DNA of 14,518 bases from Lachnospiraceae bacterium (GCA_009774345.1 VSNR01000112.1:1-14518), one strand, 5' to 3'; numbered from the stretch's first letter, positions 5,736 to 13,999 are shown. Program-made: numbers and translations. Notes: generated by a model not told the origin, from the letters alone.

Positions 5736-8700
5736 ATCAGGTACCTACATGCATTACCCAGAACACACACAGGACTACAGCCATATGGAAGAAAGGCATT
5801 CCATGAAAGCAGAATATTCTATGGAAGAAGGACATTCCACGGAAGCAGAGCATTCTGAGACAGCAGTAGAAGGAAGCCCCTGCACCTTTGTGTGTGAAAC
5901 GTATGAGAGCGAAGCAGACGAAACACTGAAAGTAAATACAGATAATCAAGACGAAAATGAGACAACTGATGAAAATTCCAAAAATTCAGAAACCGAAAAT
6001 GAAAATGAGACAACTGATGAAGATTCCAAAAATCCAGAAACCGAAAACGAATGCACCTATGACTGCTATATCTGTCCTGTCGAGGACTTAATCGCCGCCC
6101 TGCCGGACGCGGCGGATATCACAGAGGACAATGCAGACGAAGTGCGGGCGCAGCTTGATGAAATCCTTGCCCTCTATCAGGAACTGGCCGAGGACGAACA
6201 GGAACAGATTGACCTGTCCTGTTGTTATGCATTGCAGGAGGCACTTGATCATGCCAATGCGCCTATGCTGTCAGAGGGCGGTCATGCTGAACAACAGGAC
6301 GCGGACGAGGCCAGCGTAACTGTCGATGGGGTCATTTCGTATTATGCCACACTGGAGGAAGCGTTTGAAGCCGCCAATGGGAAAACTGCCACCATCACCA
6401 TGCTGAAAGACGCAGAGTGCATAACCATTGAAATCACATCCGGTTCCATCATGGCGCAGAATGGCGAATATTCAATCGATGACATATACAGGACGTATCC
6501 GTATACAAGAGAGAACGCAGACAGCATCAGCCTTGCGGCGCTGCTTCCGGCAGACTGCGGGACAGCAGTCTATGAAATGCAGGCGCAGACAGGAACGGCA
6601 GCATACATCAGGGAGCCTATCATAGCGGACGGAAACCTGTCCTATACGCTCGACAAAGGAAACATCGATGACGAGGGAACCATAACAGTTACCATAAAAA
6701 CGCGCAATTATAAGGATATAACAGCTGCCATACATATAAAGCTCACAGACCAGATTTCTGTCAGCCTGAAAGATGGCGCACAAGTAACCCTGAAAAAACA
6801 GACCCTGACCTACGGAGAGCCATTGCCCGTGCTGGAATTTCAGGAAACGGAATTTGTCGGCAGCGACCAGAAGGCAGTGACCGGCACGCTCGCGTGGAAG
6901 AATCCCACAATGATACCAGAGGCAGGAACCATAGACGCAGTATGGCTGTTTACACCAGACGATCCGGCGTATGCCGCTTTGGAGGGCACGGTATCCGTCA
7001 CGATTACAAGCTCTTCCTGCATCCACACCGCAGGCGAAATCCTCTATACAGGTTCCGGCGAAAAAGCGCCAGGCTGTACGGAGAACGGGCTGGGACATAC
7101 CGAATGCACCAAATGCCACATCATAATGGAGACAGGCATCACCGTATCCGCCCTAGGGCATGATTACAATACAGGCGAAGTGACAAAGGAACCGACAGAA
7201 CTGGAAGAAGGCGAAAAAACCTACACTTGTATGAGATGCGGACACACCTACACCGAGGAAATTCCCAGAAAAACACCCACCGTAGAGACACACGAAGGGC
7301 TCTGGCTCAGCGGACTTGTGCAGTCTGTCCCCTACACTGGAAACGCAGTAACACAGGAAAATATTATCGTATACTATGATTCCACACCGCTGCGCGAAAA
7401 TGCGGACTATAGGATCTCTTATAAAAATAACACCAACGCAGGCACCGCGCAGGTCATTGTCACCGGAAAAGGAAATTACACCCAAAAAGCCGTAAAAACT
7501 TTTACAATCGAGCCGATAGACGTCAGCGCGGATTCTGGCATGACAGCCACTGTCACGACCGCCACAGAAACAGGCGGAAAATTAAAGCCCGCAGTGACAG
7601 TCACATGGCACGGAAAGAGATTAAAGGAAAAGACAGATTACACGCTCTCATACAATACAGATATCAGGACAGCAGGAACGTATGACATCACCCTCACCGG
7701 AATGCGAAACTTTAAAGGCGTTCTCACAAGGGCATTTCATGTAAAGCCCCGGGGAACGAAGCTTTTAAACAGCGCCAAAGTGACAGGAGCTGCAAAGAGT
7801 TATCCATATCAGGACAGCAGACTTGCCTCCGATCTACAGAACCTTACCGTCAGGATAGGAAAAACAACCTTGGAAAGAGGCATTGATTACACCGTGCGCA
7901 CCGAAAACACAGAGGCTGTCGGAACAGGCGCCATCATTATCGAGGCGGCGCCGGGCAGTATTTATGCCGGAGAAAAGCGCATTGCAGTTGCCATCACAGG
8001 CACCGATCTGGGAAAAGGCTCTATAAAAGGAGTAGAAAAATCATACCCATACACAGGCAAGCCCGTCACGCCGCAGATTACAGTCTATTCTGGCAGAAAC
8101 GGAACCGGAAAAGCCCTGCCCGCTGACGCTTACACCATAAGCTACAGCAGAAATATCAACAAAGGAAAGGCAGCCGTAACCGCCACAGGCATACCCCAAA
8201 AAGGATACACCGGCAGCATCACGCTGTCGTACCAGATTGGCACAGTAAACCTTGTGACAGAAAAAAGTGCCGGAAACATCAAAGTAACAATACCTGTAGG
8301 CATAAACCATGTAAAAGGCGGCGCAAAACCGCAGCCAGTCATTACATATACCTGCGGCGGCACGACAACGACACTGCGCGAAGGAACCGACTACACGCTC
8401 CGATACAGCAATAATATGACAGCAGCAGGGATAACAGTGCCCACAGTCAAAATCACTGGAACCGGAAACTACAGCGGAAGCATCACAGAGCAGTTTACCA
8501 TATCCGCGCAGGACATCCGCAGGCTGTCCATCACCGTCACCGACAAGGCATACGGCAGAAATAAGAAAGGCAAACAGTACTATTCCGCGCCCAAAGTCTA
8601 CGACCTTGATGGCAAACAGCTAAAATCAGGAAAGGATTACACAGTGCAGTACACCTACGCAGACAGCAAAGAACCAATCGGCAGAAACGACAAAATACCA

Positions 8701-9051
8701 GCCGGAACAAAACTATGCGCAGTCATAACAGCCACGCCAAGGAGCAGCTATACCGGTACAGCCGACGCGTCATACTTTGTCCGCGAAGCCAGAGAAGTAA
8801 AAGACATCGCAAAAGTAAAAAACGACAAAATACCAACTCAGCAGTACACCGGCAGCGCAGTCGTCCCAGAGGTCAGACTATACATGCGAAACGGTCAGAC
8901 AAAGACCTATCTGACCAGTGCAGACTATGAAATCATCGGCTGTTACAACAATACCAAGCGCGGCACCGCAGTTCTCCTCATCCGGGGAACAGGCAGCTAC
9001 AGCGGCGTCAAACGCATAACCTTTAAGATTGCGCCGAAGAGATTCCAGTAA
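5713..9051 (+). CDS. Large YTG-repeat surface protein, N-terminally truncated
   Basis: The 1112-codon frame begins MAMAEESTSG. This looks like the last residues of a signal peptide plus its cleavage site (A-M-A|EE); the hydrophobic part is missing and no ribosome binding site precedes it. Residues 12-65 are His/Glu-rich, with the HPEHT-like pattern usually accompanied by Cys (here MHYPEHTQDYSH). Two 16-residue acidic repeats occupy 81-112. CTYDCYICPVEDLIAALPDA starts a helical module at 114-180. A YATLEEAFEAANG repeat unit is at 201-235. Doubled CxxC segments lie at about 436-515 (CTKC, CMRC). From about 535 to the end come five to six Ig-like repeats marked by YPYTG/YTG, DYTxxY and GxGNYxG. 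The C-terminus (ITFKIAPKRFQ) has no LPxTG motif or membrane anchor. Related proteins are secreted adhesin-like surface proteins. Without a signal peptide this copy is probably not exported. Confidence 0.8.
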   Translation: MAMAEESTSGTYMHYPEHTQDYSHMEERHSMKAEYSMEEGHSTEAEHSETAVEGSPCTFVCETYESEADETLKVNTDNQDENETTDENSKNSETENENETTDEDSKNPETENECTYDCYICPVEDLIAALPDAADITEDNADEVRAQLDEILALYQELAEDEQEQIDLSCCYALQEALDHANAPMLSEGGHAEQQDADEASVTVDGVISYYATLEEAFEAANGKTATITMLKDAECITIEITSGSIMAQNGEYSIDDIYRTYPYTRENADSISLAALLPADCGTAVYEMQAQTGTAAYIREPIIADGNLSYTLDKGNIDDEGTITVTIKTRNYKDITAAIHIKLTDQISVSLKDGAQVTLKKQTLTYGEPLPVLEFQETEFVGSDQKAVTGTLAWKNPTMIPEAGTIDAVWLFTPDDPAYAALEGTVSVTITSSSCIHTAGEILYTGSGEKAPGCTENGLGHTECTKCHIIMETGITVSALGHDYNTGEVTKEPTELEEGEKTYTCMRCGHTYTEEIPRKTPTVETHEGLWLSGLVQSVPYTGNAVTQENIIVYYDSTPLRENADYRISYKNNTNAGTAQVIVTGKGNYTQKAVKTFTIEPIDVSADSGMTATVTTATETGGKLKPAVTVTWHGKRLKEKTDYTLSYNTDIRTAGTYDITLTGMRNFKGVLTRAFHVKPRGTKLLNSAKVTGAAKSYPYQDSRLASDLQNLTVRIGKTTLERGIDYTVRTENTEAVGTGAIIIEAAPGSIYAGEKRIAVAITGTDLGKGSIKGVEKSYPYTGKPVTPQITVYSGRNGTGKALPADAYTISYSRNINKGKAAVTATGIPQKGYTGSITLSYQIGTVNLVTEKSAGNIKVTIPVGINHVKGGAKPQPVITYTCGGTTTTLREGTDYTLRYSNNMTAAGITVPTVKITGTGNYSGSITEQFTISAQDIRRLSITVTDKAYGRNKKGKQYYSAPKVYDLDGKQLKSGKDYTVQYTYADSKEPIGRNDKIPAGTKLCAVITATPRSSYTGTADASYFVREAREVKDIAKVKNDKIPTQQYTGSAVVPEVRLYMRNGQTKTYLTSADYEIIGCYNNTKRGTAVLLIRGTGSYSGVKRITFKIAPKRFQ
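5953..6048 (+). repeat. Two tandem 48 bp units in the surface-protein gene
   Basis: Positions 5953-6000 and 6001-6048 are near-identical 48-base units (three differences) encoding ENETTDENSKNSETEN and ENETTDEDSKNPETEN. This acidic, disordered spacer could expand or contract by slippage without shifting the frame. Confidence 0.9.
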
Positions 9052-9067
9052 CCACTGCAGCCCAAAA

Positions 9068-9109
9068 CATTCGGAAGGATATCGAATAGAATTGATATTC
9101 TTCCGAATG
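9068..9109 (+). promoter_or_regulatory. 16 bp inverted repeat overlapping the promoter; possible operator
   Basis: CATTCGGAAGGATATC (9068-9083) and GATATTCTTCCGAATG (9094-9109) are reverse complements at 15 of 16 positions, with a 10-base spacer. The right arm overlaps the -35 hexamer and the promoter spacer, a position typical of repressor operators. It also begins 17 bases after the surface-protein stop, so an RNA hairpin that ends that transcript is an alternative, but no T-run follows. Confidence 0.6.
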
Positions 9110-9120
9110 AATGCTATAAT
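9092..9120 (+). promoter_or_regulatory. Consensus-like sigma-A promoter for the nuclease cluster
   Basis: TTGATA (9092-9097) and TATAAT (9115-9120) are separated by exactly 17 bases. This is the best promoter match in the window, and it lies 51 bases upstream of the GTG start of the ATPase-like gene. Confidence 0.75.
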
Positions 9121-9170
9121 GAGCCCAAAAGGCAGGACAGTAAAAGCGTTTGGCGGAAAGGGGAATTGCG

Positions 9171-10868
9171 GTGAGGAAAACAGGGCTTCCAATGGGAATT
9201 GAAGATTTTGAGGAAATTCGAAAAGAACAGTTATATTATGTAGATAAGACAGGGATCATTAAAAATCTTTTAGAGAACATGGGAAAGGTCAGCTTATTTA
9301 CGCGCCCAAGACGGTTCGGGAAAACTTTGAACATGAGTATGCTTAAATATTTTTTTGAAGTTGGATGTGACAACACACTTTTTGACGGACTGGAAATTGC
9401 GCAGGAAAAAGAGCTTTGCGACCGATTTATGGGAAAGTTTCCTGTAATTTTCATCAGCCTTAAAGGGATAAGCGGTTCAAACTTTGCAACGGTAAAAAGA
9501 AAGTTTTTCAATATCATCGGAAAAGAGGCGCTGCGATTTTCTTATTTAATGGAGAGTAGCCGCTTGTCCGAAATTGAGAGAAAACAATATAAAGCATTGG
9601 TAAATATAGATGATGCAGGCGTTTTTACGATGGAAGAGATGCTTTTGGAAGACAGCCTTTTGCTGTTGTCGCAGCTCTTGCACAAACATTACAGTCAAAA
9701 AACAATTATATTGATTGACGAATACGATGTTCCTCTCGACAAGGCATATCGGTCAGGATACTATGATGAGATGGTGGAACTGATACGGGGCTTATTCGGG
9801 CAGGCATTAAAGACCAACAACAGTTTGCAGTTTGCCGTATTGACGGGGTGTCTTAGGGTGTCAAAAGAAAGCATTTTCACCGGATTTAATAACTTCAATG
9901 TCTATACAGTCCAAGACGTGCGTTACAGTCAATATTTTGGCTTTACGGACGGGGAAGTGAAAAAGATGTTGGCGTATTATGGTTTTACGGAGCAGTATGA
10001 CACTGTAAAGGAATGGTATGACGGCTATCGGTTTGGCAGCGGTCTGGAAATTTATTGTCCCTGGGACGTGGTGAACTATTGCGACCGACTGCGTGACGGA
10101 AGCATTACAAAGCCACAGAATTACTGGGTGAACACGAGCGGCAACGATATTGTCAAAATGTTTGTGAGCGTTGCGGACACCAACACGAGAAATGAGATTG
10201 AAGTGCTGATAGACGGCGGCGGCATTCGAAAGGAAATCCGCCAAGAGCTGACTTACCGGGATGTCAATTCCAATATTGATAATTTATGGAGCATTCTTTT
10301 CACAACAGGCTATCTGACGCAGCGTGGAGTATCGGAAGACGACACGACAGAGCTTGTTATTCCAAACAGGGAAGTGCGCTGGATTTTTGTGCGGCAGATA
10401 CGCAGGTGGTTTGAGGAAGAAACAGGGAAAGATGTTCAAAAGCTTGAACGTTTCTGCAAGGCGTTCGAGGAGAATGATACGGCGGCGATTGAGGAAGGCT
10501 TTATGTCATACCTGCAAAAGACAATCAGTATTCGTGATACCGCTGTCAGAAACGACCGAAAGGAGAATTTTTATCAGGGGATTTTACTCGGACTGCTCGG
10601 ACATATGGACGGCTGGATTGTCAAGTCCAACGCCGAAGCAGGCGAGGGCTACAGTGACATCAGTGTGCAAATTGAGTCGAAGGAAATCGGGATTGTCATC
10701 GAGTTAAAATATGCCGAGAACGCGCGGTTTGAGGACTCCTGCAAAGAGGCGCTAAAGCAGATAAAGGACAGGAATTATGAACAGGTATTTGTAAACGATG
10801 GTATGAAAACAATTTACCGATACGGCATTGCGTGTTTTAAAAAGCGGTGTAAAGTTGTTTCGGGATAG
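9171..10868 (+). CDS. AAA-ATPase-like protein with C-terminal PD-(D/E)XK nuclease domain
   Basis: GTG 9171 is chosen because GGAAAGGGG at about 9155-9163 sits 7 bases upstream; the in-frame TTG at 9150 has no such site. That gives 565 aa beginning MRKTGLPMGIEDFEEI. The N-terminal part matches the AAA-ATPase_like family (PF09820): YYVDKTGIIKNLL, a P-loop-like TRPRRFGKT at residues 44-52, Walker B TIILIDEYD at 178-186, and the family signature LTGCLRVSKESIFTGFNN then YFGFTDGEV. The C-terminal ~110 residues match PDDEXK_9: NFYQGILLGLLG, Asp496 in GYSDISV, and Glu511/Lys513 in IVIELKYAE. Family length is usually 500-580, so it appears intact. These proteins are very abundant and multicopy in gut anaerobes; their function is not established, and nuclease activity is predicted only. 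It is the first gene after a strong promoter and dyad. Confidence 0.92.
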   Translation: MRKTGLPMGIEDFEEIRKEQLYYVDKTGIIKNLLENMGKVSLFTRPRRFGKTLNMSMLKYFFEVGCDNTLFDGLEIAQEKELCDRFMGKFPVIFISLKGISGSNFATVKRKFFNIIGKEALRFSYLMESSRLSEIERKQYKALVNIDDAGVFTMEEMLLEDSLLLLSQLLHKHYSQKTIILIDEYDVPLDKAYRSGYYDEMVELIRGLFGQALKTNNSLQFAVLTGCLRVSKESIFTGFNNFNVYTVQDVRYSQYFGFTDGEVKKMLAYYGFTEQYDTVKEWYDGYRFGSGLEIYCPWDVVNYCDRLRDGSITKPQNYWVNTSGNDIVKMFVSVADTNTRNEIEVLIDGGGIRKEIRQELTYRDVNSNIDNLWSILFTTGYLTQRGVSEDDTTELVIPNREVRWIFVRQIRRWFEEETGKDVQKLERFCKAFEENDTAAIEEGFMSYLQKTISIRDTAVRNDRKENFYQGILLGLLGHMDGWIVKSNAEAGEGYSDISVQIESKEIGIVIELKYAENARFEDSCKEALKQIKDRNYEQVFVNDGMKTIYRYGIACFKKRCKVVSG

Positions 10869-10969
10869 AGAGAATTGATGTATATGGAGAGCAGAAGAAT
10901 CAGGATTGGTGAAATTTATATTAGATACCGATAGCGGAAAAATATTTTTGCAAATGAAGGATGGGCGAA

Positions 10970-11731
10970 ATGATTGCTGAAATCAAAGGAAAAGTTAACA
11001 TGCAGAATACAAATCTTACATCGCTCAGAGAAGATGAGCTGACTGGAAATTTTTTTGGAAATCTGCGCTATATCCCCTTTGCGAAGGGATTGAAAAAAGT
11101 TTTAAGAAATGCCATACGACCGACAGCGCTGCAAAGCATGATCGATGAAATAGATGCAGATTATTGGAATGACAATCTATTTCTATGGGACAGGGTCAGA
11201 GAAAGTGATCGTATCACAGAGCTGGATGTGCACATGGACTTTTCTACGATTGTGATTGGCATAGAGGTAAAATATCGAAGCGGTCTATCCTCGGAGGATA
11301 CAGAGGAAGACGAGAACCTGTCAGCAGAAAATTCTATCAATCAGTTAAGCCGGGAAGCAAGAGTCCTTCATTTATTGGGACCAGATAAAAAGAAGCTGCT
11401 TCTTTTGCTGGCGGATGATCTGGTATGTGCTGAGACGATACAGAATGTAAAGATTAGAGACGGGGTTCAATTAGGCTATCTATCGTGGCAGGAGGTATTG
11501 ATTCAGTTAAAGAAGCTGACAGAATTAAATGATTTTGAACAGCTTATCATAACAGATCTTATTGAATTGTTGGAGAAAAAGGGATTTCTGAGATTTTCCG
11601 AATTTGAGATAGATACAGCCGACATTTCCATCAGCGATTATTGGGATTTTAAACCGCCAAAGGCAGTGAGGAAATTTTCTTTTGGACTGGATAAAGTGGT
11701 TGTGGAGGGCAAATATTATGAATTTGGGTGA
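10970..11731 (+). CDS. PD-(D/E)XK nuclease-like protein, 253 aa
   Basis: The start is taken as ATG 10970 (MIAEIKGKVN), with GAAGG about 9 bases upstream. ATG 10961 sits directly on that site, and ATG 11000, with AAAGGA upstream, is another option. The N-terminus has LREDELTGNFFGNLRYIPF. A typical PD-(D/E)XK core follows: Glu84 and Asp86 in ITELDVHMDF, a hydrophobic strand, Glu99-x-Lys101 in IGIEVKYRSG, and a downstream helix with Gln125 (INQLSREARVLHLL). This is the arrangement of restriction-endonuclease-fold proteins. The rest is helical and ends VVVEGKYYEFG. There is no membrane segment. It overlaps the next gene by 14 bases, so the two are translationally coupled. A gap of about 100 bases separates it from the ATPase-like gene; it may share that transcript. 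The fold is likely; the substrate is unknown. Confidence 0.75.
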   Translation: MIAEIKGKVNMQNTNLTSLREDELTGNFFGNLRYIPFAKGLKKVLRNAIRPTALQSMIDEIDADYWNDNLFLWDRVRESDRITELDVHMDFSTIVIGIEVKYRSGLSSEDTEEDENLSAENSINQLSREARVLHLLGPDKKKLLLLLADDLVCAETIQNVKIRDGVQLGYLSWQEVLIQLKKLTELNDFEQLIITDLIELLEKKGFLRFSEFEIDTADISISDYWDFKPPKAVRKFSFGLDKVVVEGKYYEFG

Positions 11732-12047
11732 AAATATACATAATGCTTTTGAGGTTGTCAATAAGACGCATGAAAATGTTGAAAAACTGATTGAATTTTG
11801 CAGAGTTATGGCAGCAGAAAAGAAAGAGTTTGATTTGATGTCGCCTAAATTTTTGAGGTACAAATCAGACTCGGATTACTGGGGCTGGAATATAAGGTGG
11901 ATGTTCCTTCTTTTTCAGGATACACAGGATGAGCTGTGTTATCCCCAATTAGTAGGAACAATCACACTCAATAGCGGACGGCGTTCGTCAAAAAATATTT
12001 ATGAAATATTTAAGAACCTCCCCAATTGGGGGCAGGTCATTTTCTGA
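11718..12047 (+). CDS. Small Trp-rich partner protein, probably 3'-truncated by the element
   Basis: ATG 11718 has GGAGGG at 11704-11709, 8 bases upstream, inside the end of the preceding nuclease-like gene; the 14-base overlap implies coupled expression. The 109 codons read MNLGENIHNAFEVVNKTHEN, FLRYKSDSDYWGWNIRWMF, DELCYPQLVGTITLN, then KNIYEIFKNLPNWGQVIF. It is soluble, with a helical N-terminus and an aromatic middle. Its last three or four codons overlap the end of the recombinase gene on the opposite strand, which belongs to an integrative element. The natural C-terminus has therefore probably been lost, and the last residues may be element-encoded. I do not recognise the family. The tight coupling suggests a partner or modulator of the nuclease-like protein. 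Confidence 0.6.
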   Translation: MNLGENIHNAFEVVNKTHENVEKLIEFCRVMAAEKKEFDLMSPKFLRYKSDSDYWGWNIRWMFLLFQDTQDELCYPQLVGTITLNSGRRSSKNIYEIFKNLPNWGQVIF

Positions 12048-12052
12048 CCTGC
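12032..12052 (-). terminator. Hairpin at the recombinase 3' end
   Basis: GCAGGTCA (12032-12039) pairs with TGACCTGC (12045-12052) around a 5-nt loop and includes the recombinase stop codon. The 12 bp palindrome CCCCAATTGGGG (12020-12031) lies directly beyond it. No U-run follows on the - strand, so terminator activity is uncertain. Both structures lie where the element end is expected. Confidence 0.4.
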
Positions 12053-13707
12053 TCCACTTCCGGGATTGGTTTCAGATTAAAATGAATTTCAATAGAAATG
12101 TGTCTTGTTTTATCGCTGTCTATTTCCTCATGGACAACGATTTCCTTAACCAGCTTGTTTAATACTTCCGCATCCAGTTCCGCGATGTCTGCATATTCCT
12201 GAATGGCAGTTATCCACTGCCTTGCGCTGTTTACAAGCTGGATTTCGTCAGCTAACTTTTTCTTTTCTTCGCTGATTTTTGCCTTTAATTCTTCCTGCTC
12301 TTTCTGTGTCTTTTCCAGCATCAGATTAAAATTCTGCTCATTGATGCGTCCGGCAGCTATATCTTCATACAGGCGCAGCACCATCTTTTCCAGTATATTA
12401 ATACGTTCTTCATCTTTGGCAAGGGAACGTTCCAACGCTTCTTTCTGCCCTTTCTGTTCGGCTTCACAGGTGTCGGAAAGCTTCCCTGCAACCGCTTCGC
12501 CGTCCACCAGCGCCATCTTGGCACATTCCCGAATTTTGTTCAACACAAGGGCATAAAGCGTGTCATATTCTACACGGTGCTGGGTGCAGTGCGTTTTCCC
12601 GAAGGCATTGTAAGTCTTGCAGGAATAAATCCGTTTGGGGAACTTCTCATGCGTTGTCCTGATAGTCAGTGCCTTTCCGCACTCCCCGCATTTCACCAGC
12701 CCTGCAAACAGGCTGATTTCCCCGAACTTTCCCGGACGCTGGCGTGATTTCAGCTTTTCCTGCACGATGTTGAAGCTTTCCCTGTCAATGATGGCTTCAT
12801 GCTGTCCCTCCACTACAATCCATTCCTCAGGCTTTTTATCCCCGATAGTGCCGATTTTAAATTTATAGTGCGCCTTCTGTGATGCAATTGCCCCGGTATA
12901 AACAGGATTCATCAAAAGTTCCTTGATTACGGAAAAATCCCACATAAACTGTCCATTTACAGGGTCTTTTTTCTCCCATTTTGTACGGACATTCCGCAGT
13001 CCCCTGTTACGATTCCACCATGTAGGGCAGGGGATTTTGTTTTCTTCCAGTCTGCGCCGGATATAGTTGGGCCCGTGCCCTTCGAGTGCGTAACCAAAAA
13101 TCTGCCGCACAACCGGCGCTGTTTCCTCATCAACAAGAAGATGGTTTTTGTTTTCTGGGTCTTTCCTGTAGCCAAAAGGGGCAAGACAGCCGGTAAACTG
13201 TCCTTTCTGCGCTTTCAGCAGGTAGGAAGAATGTACCTTTTTGGAAATGTCTTTGCTGTACATCTCATTCAGGATATTTTTGAATGGGGCGATGTCGTTA
13301 TTATCCTTCATGGTGTCGATGCCGTCATTCATGGCAATGTAGCGCACACCGTTCCGGGGGAAGAAGTCCTCAATCAGGATACCTGTCTGTAAATAATTTC
13401 TCCCCAGTCTGCTTAAATCCTTTGTGATTACAAGGTTTACCTGCCGCCGCTCAACGGCTTTCAGCATCCGCTTTAAGTCAGGGCGTTCCATGTTCAAGCC
13501 TGTGTAGCCATCGTCCTGATAAACCGCCGCGACCTCCCAGCCCTGCCGTTCGCAGTATTTTTCCAGCATATCACGCTGGTTGGCGATACTGGCGCTTTCT
13601 CCCTGTAAGTCATCGTCTTTTGATAGCCTGCAATAGATTGCCACACGAAAACCACCAGCAGGCATCCTATCCGCCATTCCATAATCCATTCCGTTCATCA
13701 TAGCCAT
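12037..13707 (-). CDS. Large serine recombinase (TndX/TnpX-like), element integrase
   Basis: The 556-residue protein starts at ATG 13707; several in-frame ATGs follow within 15 codons, so the exact start is uncertain. The resolvase-type catalytic domain lies at about residues 20-165, with RVAIYCRLSKDD containing the nucleophile Ser29, and TKDLSRLGRNYLQTG with the conserved arginines. The recombinase domain is at about 170-300 (CLAPFGYRKDP, NPVYTGAIASQK). A zinc ribbon has Cys340, Cys343, Cys363 and Cys374. A long coiled coil spans about 410-490, followed by the C-terminal strands. The length and order match complete TndX/TnpX-type recombinases that excise and insert conjugative or mobilisable elements through a circular intermediate. 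It is encoded at the element terminus pointing outward, as is usual. No truncation is visible, so it is probably active. Confidence 0.95.
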   Translation of the reverse strand: MAMMNGMDYGMADRMPAGGFRVAIYCRLSKDDDLQGESASIANQRDMLEKYCERQGWEVAAVYQDDGYTGLNMERPDLKRMLKAVERRQVNLVITKDLSRLGRNYLQTGILIEDFFPRNGVRYIAMNDGIDTMKDNNDIAPFKNILNEMYSKDISKKVHSSYLLKAQKGQFTGCLAPFGYRKDPENKNHLLVDEETAPVVRQIFGYALEGHGPNYIRRRLEENKIPCPTWWNRNRGLRNVRTKWEKKDPVNGQFMWDFSVIKELLMNPVYTGAIASQKAHYKFKIGTIGDKKPEEWIVVEGQHEAIIDRESFNIVQEKLKSRQRPGKFGEISLFAGLVKCGECGKALTIRTTHEKFPKRIYSCKTYNAFGKTHCTQHRVEYDTLYALVLNKIRECAKMALVDGEAVAGKLSDTCEAEQKGQKEALERSLAKDEERINILEKMVLRLYEDIAAGRINEQNFNLMLEKTQKEQEELKAKISEEKKKLADEIQLVNSARQWITAIQEYADIAELDAEVLNKLVKEIVVHEEIDSDKTRHISIEIHFNLKPIPEVEQVRK

Positions 13708-13938
13708 TTACCCGCACAGTCCAGACGGCTGGCTCTTTTGAACCTCACTGTTATTATACGCTTTGTCTTGTGATTTTGCAAGAAAATCTTTTGTAATATT
13801 TACACTGTCTTTATTATGATATTTCTCGGCATATTGCCGTGCATACTGCCGTGCAATCAGGCTCACAAACACATCCGTTGCGTCCAATTCCCCATCAAAT
13901 ACAGCAGTTACCTTGATACTTGTTTTATTTTTTGCCAT
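13708..13938 (-). CDS. Small element-encoded accessory protein, 77 aa
   Basis: The start is ATG at 13936-13938, with GGAGGT (13946-13951) 7 bases upstream; an in-frame ATG at 13944 is too close to that site. The protein begins MAKNKTSIKVTAVFDGELDA, then TDVFVSLIARQYARQYAEKY, and ends in a polar tail QKSQPSGLCG. Its stop TAA directly abuts the ATG of the recombinase (TAAATG), so the pair is almost certainly co-translated. Its position upstream of the recombinase and its compact strand-plus-helix layout recall TnpW-like and excision-helper proteins of clostridial elements. The sequence similarity is weak by eye, so I leave it unnamed. It may regulate or assist the recombinase. Confidence 0.8.
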   Translation of the reverse strand: MAKNKTSIKVTAVFDGELDATDVFVSLIARQYARQYAEKYHNKDSVNITKDFLAKSQDKAYNNSEVQKSQPSGLCG

Positions 13939-13999
13939 AAGCATTACCTCCACTAATCGCTGCGCCGGGCGCACATTGCGTCAGCAGCTAATTTCCTTA

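Noticed and set aside
5953..6048. CRISPR-like or regulatory tandem repeat
   Set aside because: The two 48-base units are contiguous, in frame and encode an acidic linker, so they are coding repeats.
6472..7119. 215-codon open frame on the - strand inside the surface-protein gene
   Set aside because: It is antisense to clear repeat-domain coding sequence and reads as Cys/Arg/Phe-rich nonsense with no recognisable motif.
9171..10868. Transposase or restriction enzyme of known type
   Set aside because: The motifs fit the AAA-ATPase-like plus PDDEXK_9 family. No helicase, methylase or DDE motifs are visible.
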